From contig CM068377.1 in the NCBI GenBank assembly GCA_034770075.1, positions 55,918,275 through 55,982,274 on the forward strand: 64,000 nucleotides of DNA, read 5' to 3'. This document shows positions 44,205 to 56,190 of the stretch, one piece after another. The notes under the pieces were generated by a model. It ran no database searches. It saw only the letters and a list, made by a program, of their open reading frames with translations, and was not told where the DNA came from. Each line of letters begins with the position of its first letter. Position 1 is the stretch's first letter. Made by a program: the position numbers and the translations under genes. This stretch comes from Aralia elata (Eukaryota; Streptophyta; Magnoliopsida; Apiales; Araliaceae).

Positions 44205-46323
44205 TGTAGACACCCAAATTTTACACTGCGTATACTAACCCTGACAGGAGGACAAATTCGGCAAATGAACCGGCCTGCGAGAGTAAAGGATGGACAAGTA
44301 CGAACACTCGATGCCACCGCGACGATTTACAACCGAAACCGACGTGACAACAAGGCTGTCCAAATTGGGCATTCCCGGAGGATGTGGCACGCCTTCCAGT
44401 AATTCCCAGACTGCAAAATACCCGCCTGTCGGCGAGAATCGACGTCATGACACGAGAATCGAGTCGTAGCATGAAAATCGAGAAAGTCAAGCCAGCCAGC
44501 CGCGGATTGATCTGCGGCCAATTAGTGCGCCTTTTGAAAACACGGAACTCGAAACACGGAAACTGAAAATCAGCTGAGTGGAGGGGTGGCGGCCAGCCAG
44601 CCGCAGATCAATCTATGGCCAGCCGCAGATCCATCTGCGGCTGGCTTTGGCCAGCCTATTTCAGCTCATCCCTCATTCAGCATACAAGGCGTTAGCAGGC
44701 GGAGAGAAGAAGAAAACAGCAACAGCAGCAGCTCGGAAAAAGAGAGAAAAATGGGAGAATTTTGCAACAAAAATAGGAGAGAAAGGAGAAAAAAAAGAGG
44801 AGATTCATATTCTTTGATTTGGTTATATCACATATACTTTCCAATCTATTCAAATACACAAGTTTACATTCCACTTTGATATCATTTGCAAGGTGAAAAT
44901 CTCCTTATTATTGCAATTTCTATCAAACCATTTGGTCAAATTAAATGTAGTTTTCATGTAATTTATGATGGAACAATGAATTAGGGATTATTAGTGAGGG
45001 TTCCATCGGAACAAAATTCTTCCTAATAACCCAATGATATTCGTTTATTGATTTTTTTATTTGTTTTACGGTAATATATTGGGCGTGGTTCCCTTAGGTT
45101 GCTATTTAGGATGTCTTGGCATTGTTAGATTATTCGTGTTAGTTATTTTTTAGTAATCTCCGCTTTGTGGTGTGTGGAAAAATTCGGGTGTGAGCCTAGG
45201 AACGCGACCCCGTGGTCCAAATCCGATGATGGACATCTCTTGATGTAAGTAGTAGGAATGATGTAGTCTTCATTGTGAATATGTAATCGTCGGGCCTTAA
45301 AACGACGCCAAGGCGAGAATCGTGTTTAAGGCCCCATCATAGTGAAAATATGTGATTGTGGGCGTTCGGGGTTATTTTGATGGCTTACATACCCGTGAAG
45401 AATCCCCTACGCGTTATAATGTTTGATTTGAATGGCAACACCAAAAAGGATTTCAAAGCTAAACGATAAAGATTTTCATAAAATCAATCAAACTAGGTTA
45501 TTAGCCTCACGAGGATAAGGAATTGGGGGTGCTAAGGAATGTCGATTTCTATCTTAACGAGAAGGCAAAAGAAAGAAATCGTTTTCAAACATCACAAAAA
45601 TGGTCTTATAAAAATAAATAATGTTTTATTAAATCCTTGTGCATAGGGCTAAAGAGATCCTGGAGGTTGCCCATCATTTGAGTTATGAAAGCAACGTATA
45701 GATCTCGATTCCTATTTTGACAAAGATTTAGAAAACTCTTGTTTTGCCAAAACAACACCTAATGCAATCTCACAGTTTTTGACAATTAAAATCAAACATT
45801 TTCTCATAAAGCTTTCTCGTATAAATCGAAGGATATTCTAAAAGCATTCCCCAAAAGAAAAACACTACTTTTCCAAAAACCCAATTGGTTTTTTCATGCA
45901 AAACTCACCATCACGTTCACATAGGCACACACACACACACGCACACCTACATATTTCATGAATTAAAGGATAAGAAAGTATCAAGATTGTGATAACCGTG
46001 TTTCACGGAAGTCGGGGGGTGCCTAACACCTTCCCCTCGCTTAAGCAAGCCCCCGAACTCTATGAATCTCGGTTTGCAGACCAATTAATTCGGAGTCACA
46101 TATGAGCTAGCGATTTATAAAAAACGAAAACTCGGATGAGTTGGTACATCCATTTCAAATATACCAACTGGCGACTCTGGTTAATTGGCTCATCATAAAA
46201 AACGATATTTCAAAACCCCGTCGACATTTATGCCGACCTTTTCCAAAAAAATCATCTAATCAAAAGGCTAAAATTAGAAAGGACAAGATATCGCCAAAGA
46301 GGCGACATTTCCCGGCGTCGACA
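44205..46323 (+). repeat. 5' LTR of Tat copy 2
   Basis: 2119 bp, TGTAGACACC ... CGTCGACA. It has three dyads (44499-44518, 44600-44619, 44622-44641), the conserved hairpin (46014-46036), the (CA)n run near 45926 and the PBS-like motif at 46168-46180, all collinear with the LTR at 1662. Short ORFs inside (for example 46141-46404) are not genes. Confidence 0.9.
44499..44641. promoter_or_regulatory. Dyad cluster in the U3 of the Tat copy 2 LTR
   Basis: GCCGCAGAT-CC-ATCTGCGGC at 44622-44641 is a perfect 9-bp-arm dyad. The copy at 44499-44518 has one arm mismatch and 44600-44619 has two damaged bases in one arm. The last two are spaced 22 bp, as in the other LTR. Confidence 0.65.
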
Positions 46324-46325
46324 GC

Positions 46326-46343
46326 TGGCGACTCCGCTAGGGA
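46326..46343 (+). other. Primer binding site of Tat copy 2
   Basis: TGGCGACTCCGCTAGGGA begins two bases after the LTR end. It differs at two positions from the site in copy 1. Confidence 0.7.
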
Positions 46344-47108
46344 TCCTAGAGGGCTTAAGCCGCGTTCAAATCTTGATGCTATCCTATCCTTTAAAAATTC
46401 ATAAAATATGTGTGTGTACGATATTTTGATTTTTTTTTACTTTTGTTGTGTGAATGTGTGTTTTGCCCAATAAATGAATGATTTGAATGGATTTGTTTTT
46501 ACTTTAAAGTAATCATCTGCATACGGTGAGGACGATAAATGTGAATGTATGTTGAGAGAGTACCTCCCGGTTGCTTATTACTGGACTCGAAGGGGCTGCT
46601 CCCCGAAGATGGCTCAGGAAACGCACCACCCATATCCGCTCCAATCGAAAGGATTCGGACGAGTAGATTGCGAAGATATGCGAACCTTCATGCCGAAAAG
46701 CCCGCGAGAGTAACCCTAGGGTAGGTCAGCCTCTGATAAAGCTAACGAAAGGGAAGCTTCTTCATACCCTTTTATCATTCAGTCAAATAAATAAATGTCA
46801 TGTAAATGGCATACAACTGTCATATACCTTCCCTGTTGTCAAAAGAAAGTACTGACCTCCATGTTTTGCAGGGAATAGCTGGGAAGGCATAATAAATCGT
46901 GGCTATCAATTATTATTGCAATAAGGGACTACTAACATGTTGTTTTGCAGAGAAAGATTAAAAAACAACCCAAAAAAACAAAAGTTACAGCTTTAGCATG
47001 CATCCATATCCTTTCGTTGCCCAGGACTAAACTTTAAACTGTTGTTTCTGTAGGATTGCTCCTCAAACACGTTCGCAATCTAAGAGAGCCCAGGACTCTA
47101 CATCTGAA
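46344..47108 (+). other. Leader of Tat copy 2
   Basis: 765 bp without a supported ORF. Several T-rich stretches end in CAG or TAG (about 46870, 46950, 47053) and could be splice acceptors. The gag ATG follows at 47109. The first 230 bp is shared with copy 1. Confidence 0.6.
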
Positions 47109-50100
47109 ATGGCTGATATTTCATCTACTAATCCTGGTTCCATATCTAGGGAGGAATTTGATGATTTTAAGAAACAGATGTTGGAAATGGCCATGATGCT
47201 AAAGGAACAATTGCTACCTAGACAGGATCCACCTAAAGAGAATCCACCCCAACCTAAGGGCGAGCCAGTCGTCCCAAGGGCCATTCCTATACGTAACAAA
47301 ACAGTGATTACTATCCCAGAGGAAGGAGACACTGACGACCTTCGGAAGAAGATGAAACAAATGGAGGAGACCATCCAATCTCTAAAGGGCATAGGTTCCC
47401 TAGGTAGGGTTAATTATTCAGATCTATGTGTCTTCCCCGGAACCAGATACCCGGAGAAGTTTAAAATTCCCGAATTTGAGAAATACAATGGGAAGGGGGA
47501 TCCTTATACACATCTGAAAATATGCATTGGGGAGCTTGGATCTTATGCAGAAGACGAGGGTCTAAGGATACAACTATTCCAAAAAAGCCTGACGGGAGAA
47601 GCGAGAATCTGGTATGCCCGTCTTGATAATGCCCGGATCCACAATTGGGAGGAGTTGGCCCACACCTTCTTAACACAATATAGCTTCCAGGCACAAATGG
47701 CCCCTGATAGATATCAAATGACGAAGATTAAGAAGTAACCAAAGGAATCTTTTAGGGATTATGCACAGCGATGGAGGGGTATGGCTGCACAGGTGAATCC
47801 CCTAATGAGCGAGTCGGAGATGGTGATGACCTTCGTGGACATTCAAGAGGCACCTTACTACGAGCGGGTTATATCAGGGATTGGAAGACCTTTTGCCGAG
47901 ATGATTAAACACGGAGAAATGGTGGACATAGGGTTGAAGTCCGGCAAAATTCAGGATTTCACGGCTTTGGAAATAGCTGCAGAGCAAATCCAGAGCGGAA
48001 ACTATGGCAGCACTTCCCGTATGGTCCAAAAGAAAAAGGAAGAGGATGTTTCCCTCATCCTGCAGGGATCATCTAGAAAGGAAGAAAATAATTCTCCAGT
48101 ACAGGTGCAGAGAGTGGGGCCATCCCGACAGCCTAACTTTACTGATCAGAGGGCGGATGGGCGAAGGAGATTCGAAGCCTCGAAAAATCGAGTATTCACC
48201 CCACTCGGGGATCCTCTTGAGCGGGTGTTGGCAGTATTGATAGCCTAGAGGAAAATAGTCAATTTGGCACCCCCGAGTGACCCGAATGGAAGAAGGTTTA
48301 ACCCAAGCAAGAAATGCGCATACCATTCAGGTTCCCCGGGTCATGATACGCAGGAATGTTGGACGCTGAAACACAGAATTCAGAACTTGATTGATAGTGG
48401 GGAAATTGTGGTGGAACAGCCAGACTCCCCAAATGTTAAAGTCAATCCCCTGCCTAGGCATGATGGAGGGGGGGTCAATGTGGCAGAAGCTAGTGAAGCC
48501 GAGGGGCCGCCAAGGCTGAATTATGTAAAGAAAATTGATGAAATGATCAGCATCATAAGTGATCACGAGAGTACACGGGGAGCACCAATTAGGTTGGCAG
48601 GTGTAAGCAGAAATATCATAGAGGGGCCTGTCAAGTTATCGACTCTGAAACCCCTCACCCTTGCAGCGAGACCGCAAATCTCTGTCAACAGTTTAAAAAC
48701 GGTACTATGGAATTACGGGGGAGTATCAGAGGAAGTGGCCAGTTGTGCTTCTATAACAACAAAGGGAAATCCCTTATATCTTCCTGGATGAGTCCTTGAA
48801 AGCAAAACGAAGAAAAATAAAGAGATCTCCGAGGAGAAAGCCATGGAGTTCTTGAGGAAGATGGATCATCTGGAAGCAAGGGGGATCCAGATATTAAGCG
48901 AGGAGTCGACCCTGACATCAATCATGGATTTGGTGTTATCGTCCAGTGATCACTGCAAAATTCTGGCGAAAGTCCTGGAGGAGGCATACGTTCCCAAAGA
49001 GATCGGCAAGGAAAGTTTCAGCCATCTAGTGGACCATCTGTTGGAAAGTAATGTAATATCATTTACAGATGATGATATCCCCAAAGAGGGAAGGGGGCAT
49101 CGAAAACCGTTGCATATTGCGGTGATCTCCTCAGGATATATCATGAATGGGGTGCTGATTGATGGGGGGTCGACGTTGAATATCTGTCCCCTCAGTATAT
49201 TGCAAAAGATGAACATCAATCCTAAGCGCCTACGAGCCAGTCATGTGGTGGTACGAGCCTTCGACGGATCTCGGAGGGATACAATTGGAGAGATAGAATT
49301 GTCGGTGGAAATAGGACCTTGTACTTTTGATATCTCTTTCCAAGTACTAGACATTGCGGTAAGTTATAACCTGTTATTGGGGAGGTCGTGGATACACACG
49401 GTCGGGGTAGTTCCTTCCACGCTACACCAGCAAATCAAACTTATCATCGACGGGAATCTGGTGACGATCTTGGCGGCGTGTGATGACCCTTCTCCTTCCA
49501 GGAATGGCCTGCCTGTGATTAATGTGGACGAGTCGGCGGCACCTGCCAGTTTTCAGGCACTGGAAATCAGCACTCCCCATTACAGACGCCTGGGGGCTCC
49601 AGCCGTGAAACCTAAGGTCATCCAGAACTTACCTTTGTTGCAAAGGAGATGATGAAAATGAAATTTTAACCTGGACATGGGTTAGGAAAGAACAGTCAAG
49701 GAATCACCGAGCCCATTCAACTGCCCCATCAGATAGGCAAAGCAGGGTTGGGATATCATGAAGGCGTAGCACGGAGACGCCGTCAAGGCGCGACCCCGAT
49801 TCGTTTGGCCGGAGATCCGATGACCAAGGTCAGCAGTGAACGGGGGACTGGCAAACCCGTGATTGGGTCAGGGGGTGAAGAATTGATCCCCATAAATGAT
49901 GAGGCAACCAAGAGGGAAAGTTTCCTACAGGAGGTCGCGCAAAAGTTCGAAACCAGATGTTATATCCCCGGACAGTTAACAAGCAATGGAGAGGGGAGGG
50001 ATGTCGCCACGCCACCGGTAGCCCAACAAGATGTGACTGTCATCGATTGGGCAGGGCTAATTATTCCTGAAGAAGGTAGGAAGAGGGACTCAGGCGATGT

Positions 50101-50211
50101 GGCCGTAGTCATCGGGGAAGTATCCGATGAGAAGCCACCTTTCATCCAGCGCATTCCGTCTGATATGACCATCGGCAACTGGAAAAGGGAGCCAGTGATA
50201 TCCAAACAAGG
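47109..50211 (+). pseudogene. gag-pro: Tat gag-protease region
   Basis: A single frame from ATG 47109 encodes a gag with the retrotransposon gag domain ('EKYNGKGDPYTHL', 'WYARLDNARIHNWEEL', about residues 125-205), a CCHC-like zinc motif (CAYHSGSPGHDTQEC, about 48318), and an aspartic protease with active site DGGS near 49162, a form common in Tat elements. It is broken by TAA 47736-47738, TAG 48246-48248 and TGA 48789-48791. A frameshift near 49645 and TAA 49667-49669 follow. A G-patch-like segment ('GLGKNSQGI', about 49680) then continues to 50211. These proteins would form the particle and process it; this copy cannot. Confidence 0.85.
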
Positions 50212-50374
50212 GTAAAACCCGACATCAGGGTGGTAGACCCCAGAGGATGGGAGGATGAAGAAGTTCATTTTTTGTTTTGTATTTTGCATAATTATGTCGT
50301 TTCGTCATGTTATCTGGAAATGTGATTGTTGTGGAAAATGACTTATATATGACAAATATTTTGTTTCATGTCAG
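50212..50374 (+). other. Probable 163-bp intron between protease and RT
   Basis: The gag-pro frame runs to 50211, where AAGG|GTAAAAC looks like a donor. It would otherwise stop at TAA 50213-50215. TTTCATGTCAG at 50374 looks like an acceptor. Removing 50212-50374 joins the two different frames exactly. An intron in this part of the polyprotein is known for Ogre elements. The acceptor is conserved in copy 1 (4037). Confidence 0.55.
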
Positions 50375-53300
50375 GTGTACCAGTTTGAGTAATCCTTGCC
50401 TAACAAATGGTCTTTCAAATTTGAATGATGACTATGATTTTGATATTGAGCTTGATTTTGATTTAATGGGCATTGAGCAAGACGAGACAGATTACGATGA
50501 CGTGCCTGAAGAGATCAAAGGATGGGTCGAGGATAAACCCAAACCCAACTTAGACCAAACCATCACCATAGATATCGGAGCCCCTGACAAACCCCAGGAG
50601 CTCAAGATAGGGACAGACCTTACCCCTGGCCAAAAAGCAGAAATAACTGAGTTGTTAAGCCAGTATAAGGATGTCTTTGCCTGGTCGCATGAGGACATGA
50701 TCGGATTGTCCACTGACATTGTGGTACACCGGTTGCCCATCAAAGAGGGTTTCAGGCCTCTAAAGCAGAAGCTAAGAAAGTTGAAACCGGAGTGGAGCTT
50801 GAAGGTGAAGGAAGAGATCATCAAACAGTTCAGGGCTGGAATCATTATGGTGTCCACTTACCCAGAATGGCTGTCCAATGTAGTCCCGGTGGCTAAGCCT
50901 GGAGGGAAGGTGAGGGTATGTGTCGACTATAGAGATCTAAACAAGGCCAGTCTCAAGGATAACTTCCCGGTGCCTTTCATCCACATCCTGGTGGATAACA
51001 CAGCCCAGTACGAAATGTACTCTTTTGGGGATTGTTTTGCGGGGTATCATCAGATAATGGTGGCGGAAGAAGATCGGGAAAAGACCGCTTTCATCACCCC
51101 TTGGGGCACCTTCTGCTATAAACGATTGGCTTTCGGTCTCACGAATGCGGGGGCTACTTATTAGAGAGCCATGATGGCCCTGTTCCACGACATGATGCAC
51201 AAGGAGATAGAGGTCTACGTGGATGACATTATCGTAAAATCAAGGGTAGAATCTGATCATATAACCCATCTCAAAAAGCTTTTCGATCGGCTTAGAAAAT
51301 ATAATTTGAAGCTCAATTCGGCAAAGTGTGCTTGCGGAGTACAGTCGGGCAAGCTCTTGGGATTCCTGGTTAGTGATCGGGGCATTGAGTTGGATCCGAC
51401 GAAGATTAAGGCTATTGTGGATATGCCGGCACCTCACACGGAGAAGAAGATAAGGGGATTCCTTGGAAGAATAAACTTCATCAGCCATTTCATATCCCAC
51501 TTGACGACTACATGCGAGCCGATTTTCAAACTATTAAGGAAGGATGCTTCCTAAGAGTGGAATGGGCAATGTCAGAAGGCCTTTCAGACCATTAAAAAGC
51601 AGCTGACAGAGGCACCAGTGCTGGTACCCCCAAAGGATGGGATCCCTCTATTTATGTATATATCAGTCAATGCCATTGCAATGGGATGTATGCTGGGACA
51701 GAAGAATGAAGCAGGTAAAGAGCAGGCCATCTATTACCTCAGCAAGAGATTTAGCCGATGTGAACAGAATTACACTCTCATCGAGAAGACCTGTTGTGCC
51801 TTGGCCTGGGCTGCAGGGAGATTACAGCACTACCTCCATGGGCATACTACGTACCTGATATCGAGGATAGATCCCCTGAAATATATCTTTGAAAGGCCCA
51901 TGCTGAACTGTCGACTATCAAGATGGCAGCTAATCTTACAGCAATTCGACATTGTATACGTAACTCAAAAAGCCATGAAAGGGCAGGGAATTGCAGATCA
52001 GTTGGCAGAAACGCCATCAGGGGGGATGGAGCCGTTAGAAACTCCTTTGCCGGGCGAAGATGTATTTTGGGTATTACACACGAAATGTGATGACGAGGGG
52101 CAGTTCTGGAAGCTGTATTTTGATGGTGCCATGAATGCTGAGGGGGCAGGAGCCGGAGCAGTCCTGGTCTCTATAACCGGAGAGCAATACCCTGTGGCCA
52201 CTAAATTGTAGTTAAGTAATTCGAACAACACAGCTGAGTGCGAGGGATGTATATTGGGACTCCGTTTTGCCCGCGATATGGGAGTGAAGAGACTAGCAGT
52301 GTTCGGGGATTCGGAACTGGTAATCAGACAAGCGATCAGGGAGTATAGTATTAAAGAGCTTCGGTTACTTCCATACCATCGTTGTGTTATCCAACTAATG
52401 CGAGAGTTCGAAGATATCGCTTTCCGACATATCCCCCGGGGACGGAATGATTTTGCCGATGCATTGGCAACTCTGGCTTCCTTGATCCACGTAATCAAGA
52501 GCAGGGACATTCCACAGATTGAGATAGCAGTACAGAATGTCCCGACATACGAGGAACATGTTGCAGTATTATCAGACGAGGTGGTTCTGCCAAAGCAGCC
52601 TTGGTATCACGACATAAGGGAATATCTGAGGGATCGATCCATTCCCGACCAGGCAAACCGAGCTGAGAGGATGAGAATTCAAAAGATGGCAATGAAGTTT
52701 TACCCGAGTGGGGATTCACTCTACAAGAGGGATGCTGGTTTGGGACTGTTGCAATGCGTAGATGAGACACAGGCCCAAAAGATTATGGACGAAATACATG
52801 GTGGAGTGTGTGGGCCACACATGAGTGGACCGATGCTGGCCAAAAAGATCTTGAGAACGGGGCATTATTGGTTAACACTGAAAGCCGACTGCAATGATCA
52901 TGTCAAAAGGTGTTACCAATGCCAGGCACACGGTAATGTGATCCATACGCCTACCAACGAATTGCACTGTATGACCTCCCCTTGGCCCTTCTCAATGTGG
53001 GGAATGGATGTAATCGGACCAATAGAGCCCAAAGCAAGCAACGAACACCGATTCATTTTCGTCATGATCGATTACTTCACTAAATGGGTAGAAGCAGCTT
53101 CTTTCCCCAAAGTAACTCAGGAGATCATTATCGGTTTCATCAGGAATAATGTCATTTGTCGATACAGGCAACCTGAGGTTTTGGTCTCCGACAATGCCAA
53201 GAATTTGAACAACACCTCATGAAGGGATTATGCGACCAATTTAAGATCAAACACCTCAATTCTGTCATTTACCGTCCTAAGATGAATGCGGCAGTGGAGG

Positions 53301-53848
53301 CTGCAAATAAGAATATCAAGAAGATCATGGCGAAAATGTCTGCTAATCATCGGGGATGGCCGGATCTGCTACCCCTCACCCTGCTGGCATACAGAACGTC
53401 AACGCGTACTTCTACAGGGGCAATCCCTTACGATTTGGTATATGGAATGGAAGCTGTTCTGCCAGTTGAGGTTGAGATGGAGTCCCTCAGAATATTGATC
53501 GATGCTCAGATAAGCGAGGAGGATTGGATGCAAAGTCGATACGACCAATTGGCCCTAATTGATGAAAGAAGGGTGGCTACTGTTTGGCACGGTCAATTGT
53601 ATCAACAAAGGATCTCTCGATCATACGACAAAAGGATAAGACCTCGAAAGCTCAAGGAAAATGACCTAGTGCTAAAAAGAGTCATGCCTTGCCAAGACGA
53701 AGCCAAAGGGAAGTTTGCCCCGAACTGGGAAGGACCTTTTGTGGTTAAGAAAGTGTTATCCGGAGGAGCCCTCATATTGCAAAATATGGATGGTGAGGTA
53801 TTTCCACAGCCCCTCAATTCCGACTCGGTGAAGCGGTTCTACGCTTGA
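50375..53848 (+). pseudogene. pol: Tat pol (RT, RNase H, second RNase H, integrase), three stops and a frameshift
   Basis: Collinear with the pol at 4038-7513 and close in sequence. RT has an intact YVDD box at 51216-51227. Stops: TAG 51162-51164 (CAG in copy 1), TAA 51552-51554 (CAA in copy 1) and TAG 52209-52211 at the beginning of the second RNase H. A small deletion near 53213 shifts the frame inside the integrase core between the second Asp and the catalytic Glu. The C-terminal frame 53219-53848 is then open to the same end ('SVKRFYA'). The linker here lacks the +1 error of copy 1. Confidence 0.92.
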
Positions 53849-54363
53849 ATCATCAGTTTCTCCTTTTTCTTTGAGGAACGAACTACGTAGGACCTGATCT
53901 CCCGACTTGTGAGGGTACGTAGGCAGCCATCATGGCACGGTCCGATTCCTTAAAAAATTAATCCTCTCTCTAACCAAAACCAATTCCCAACAGTTTAAAA
54001 AAAAAAACATTCCTATACCCTCGAAACCTTCCCGAAACCAGCCCCTAATTAGATTCATCCCAAGTAACATAACCCTAGTCCAACCAAACAGTTAGCCAAA
54101 ATCTAAGACTTAGTCCGATGAAATCAACAGGGGTGCGACAATATCTGTCAGATCTCCATCAAGACTTGAGAAAAGAAAGAAAGCGAAATGTCAAAATCAT
54201 GGTCAGCTGGATAAAGTGAAGATCAAATGAAAGGCAACGATACGACAAAAAGGGAAATTGACTAGATTTAAACGCATGTCTACATATATAAGTTATTTTG
54301 TTACAAGATTTCTCTTTCGATAACCGATGAAACTAACATAGTCTATGCAGGAAATAAAATAAT
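53849..54363. other. Spacer between pol and the antisense genes, copy 2
   Basis: It contains the TACGTAG hairpin (53883-53922), then A-rich sequence collinear with 7514-8037. No ORF is supported. Confidence 0.7.
53883..53922 (+). other. Conserved hairpin downstream of pol, copy 2
   Basis: The outer stem CTACGTA/TACGTAG is intact, and the inner stem has one G-to-A mismatch relative to 7546-7585. Confidence 0.5.
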
Positions 54364-54441
54364 CTACAAATCTGAAACTAGCTGGAGCAGGATGGATAAA
54401 GTGGTGGATAGATCTGAAACATCAGCATCCCCTGCAATCTG

Positions 54442-56190
54442 TGATGAATGGGTTTTACATCTATGAATTGAGTACGTTTAGCTTGATAATTTGTGAGTTC
54501 TTAAGTATTTTAAGTTAGTATTATGTATTTATAGTGTTTTTATGTTATTTTGTAGGAATGAGCAAGGAAACGCAATCCGAACATCTTTTGGAGTACAACA
54601 TGTGAGCAAATGCGAGAAGGGACGATTGCAGGGCTTTTAACATTAAAATGGATGCATGTTCTTGGATTGAAACTTAGATTTTATTTTAGATTTACTTCTT
54701 AGCTTTCCGGAACATCTTGAATCACCCCAATCGGAGTTCGGATGCGAGAGTTATGACATTTTTATCAACAAAGATCAAGGTTTGGAGTTGTCATTTACAT
54801 AGCAGTCACTTGAAGCTCAATTTCAACCATTCTCCAGCCCGAATCTCTCAATTCTCAAAGAAGGAAAGTTGTAGATCTCGTCGCGAGCTTCGATTTGATA
54901 GGTGGCAGGCCCCGTAACTCATCCCGGATCAAAAGTTATGACCATTTTACCAACAGATGTCCGAGCAGAAAATAGTCGGGCGCGGCCGCGCCGGTTCCAA
55001 ATGTATTTTGGGCGCGGCCGCGCTGGTCTGCAGAGTGGAAAACTTAATTTCTGGCACTTGGGCGCGGCCGCGCTGCTTCCTAGGCCAAATATGGGCGCGG
55101 CCGCGGTAGGTCGGGTTTTTAAAAAGTATATTTTTGACCTAAATTGAATGAAACAAGGATTATAACTTCTAATTGGTTTAGGACTTTAACTAGAACCTAT
55201 AAATACATGATGTGAGGCATAGAATAGGGGAGATTTTGCTACTTTTTGCTAACCCTAGTTTTGAGAGAAGGAGAGCAAGGCTTGAAGCAATTGAGCAAGC
55301 AAGAAGGATTCATCACAAGAGCTGAAGGAGAGACTCAAGGATTGCAATTACAGATTTTATTCTCTTCCCTAATCTCTTATTTTGTATTCTTGAATGCTTT
55401 ATCAATTGTGGATTAAGGATTTTAATTCAATCATGAACTAATTTCTTTTTAAGATTACAATTGAACTTATTACGTAGCTTTTATTGTTATACTTCCTTGT
55501 TAATTATTATTGATTATTATCGAGTTGTCTATTATGATTTGTTCATAATTGCTTAATTGTTTGATCAACAATTACCATGGTAATCTATATGAACTCGTGA
55601 GATGGATTATAGATTTAGACCTAATCATAGTAGCATGTGATTGTGTATTCTGCTGTCGATGGAATTCATTATTTGTGTTTAGGATAGAGATATACCTATA
55701 CGCCGCATGTAATCTGAAAGAGAACCTGAGCTTTAAATCCTTTTTAATTATAATTCACATAGAGATATAGTGAATTAGTTAAGTAGGGTGTTCATCTTAA
55801 TTCTATCTTTTATGGATTTAAGTTGATTCGTTTATGATACATCGAGAGATGATTATAAATATTGATGAGTTCTTGATTAACAATCCGGAATAATTAATAT
55901 AATTTAATAGGAAGTGTATTAATTCAAGTGAAACATTAAGGGAAATTGTAATCTTAAGCCTTTTTATCTGAATTCAATTCTTGGTAGTTAGTAATTAGTT
56001 AGTTTAGTACTTTATTTTCAAAATTCAAAATCTTTTATCGAATTGTTTAAATAAAGTTAATTTGATTATGAGTTAGTATTTGGTAATTATTATTAAATAA
56101 TTCTCTGTGGGTTCGACACTCTACTTTCACTTTATTACTTGTTGACCGTGTACACTTGCACGTATTTATTGATTGCTAAATCGACAAACA
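54442..56190 (+). mobile_element. Solo LTR of family S (TSD ATCTG)
   Basis: 1749 bp, starts TGATGAATGG, ends ACAAACA. ATCTG duplicates flank it (54437-54441 and 56191-56195). Homologous to the S LTR at 19775-31023. It carries four GCGCGGCCGCGC-type palindromes between 54979 and 55106. No internal sequence or ORF is supported. Confidence 0.92.
54979..55106. repeat. Cluster of four NotI-core palindromes in the S LTR
   Basis: GGCGCGGCCGCGCC (perfect) at 54979-54992, then GCGCGGCCGCGC at 55012 and 55062, and a one-mismatch copy at 55095. They are separated by ordinary AT-rich sequence. Closely similar palindromes occur in element E LTRs. Confidence 0.85.

Noticed and set aside
46141..46404. Possible small host gene in the LTR region
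   Set aside because: Collinear with LTR and PBS sequence of the other Tat copy.
54717..55147. Short ORFs across the GC palindromes of the S solo LTR
   Set aside because: Composition effect, and not shared with the other S LTR.
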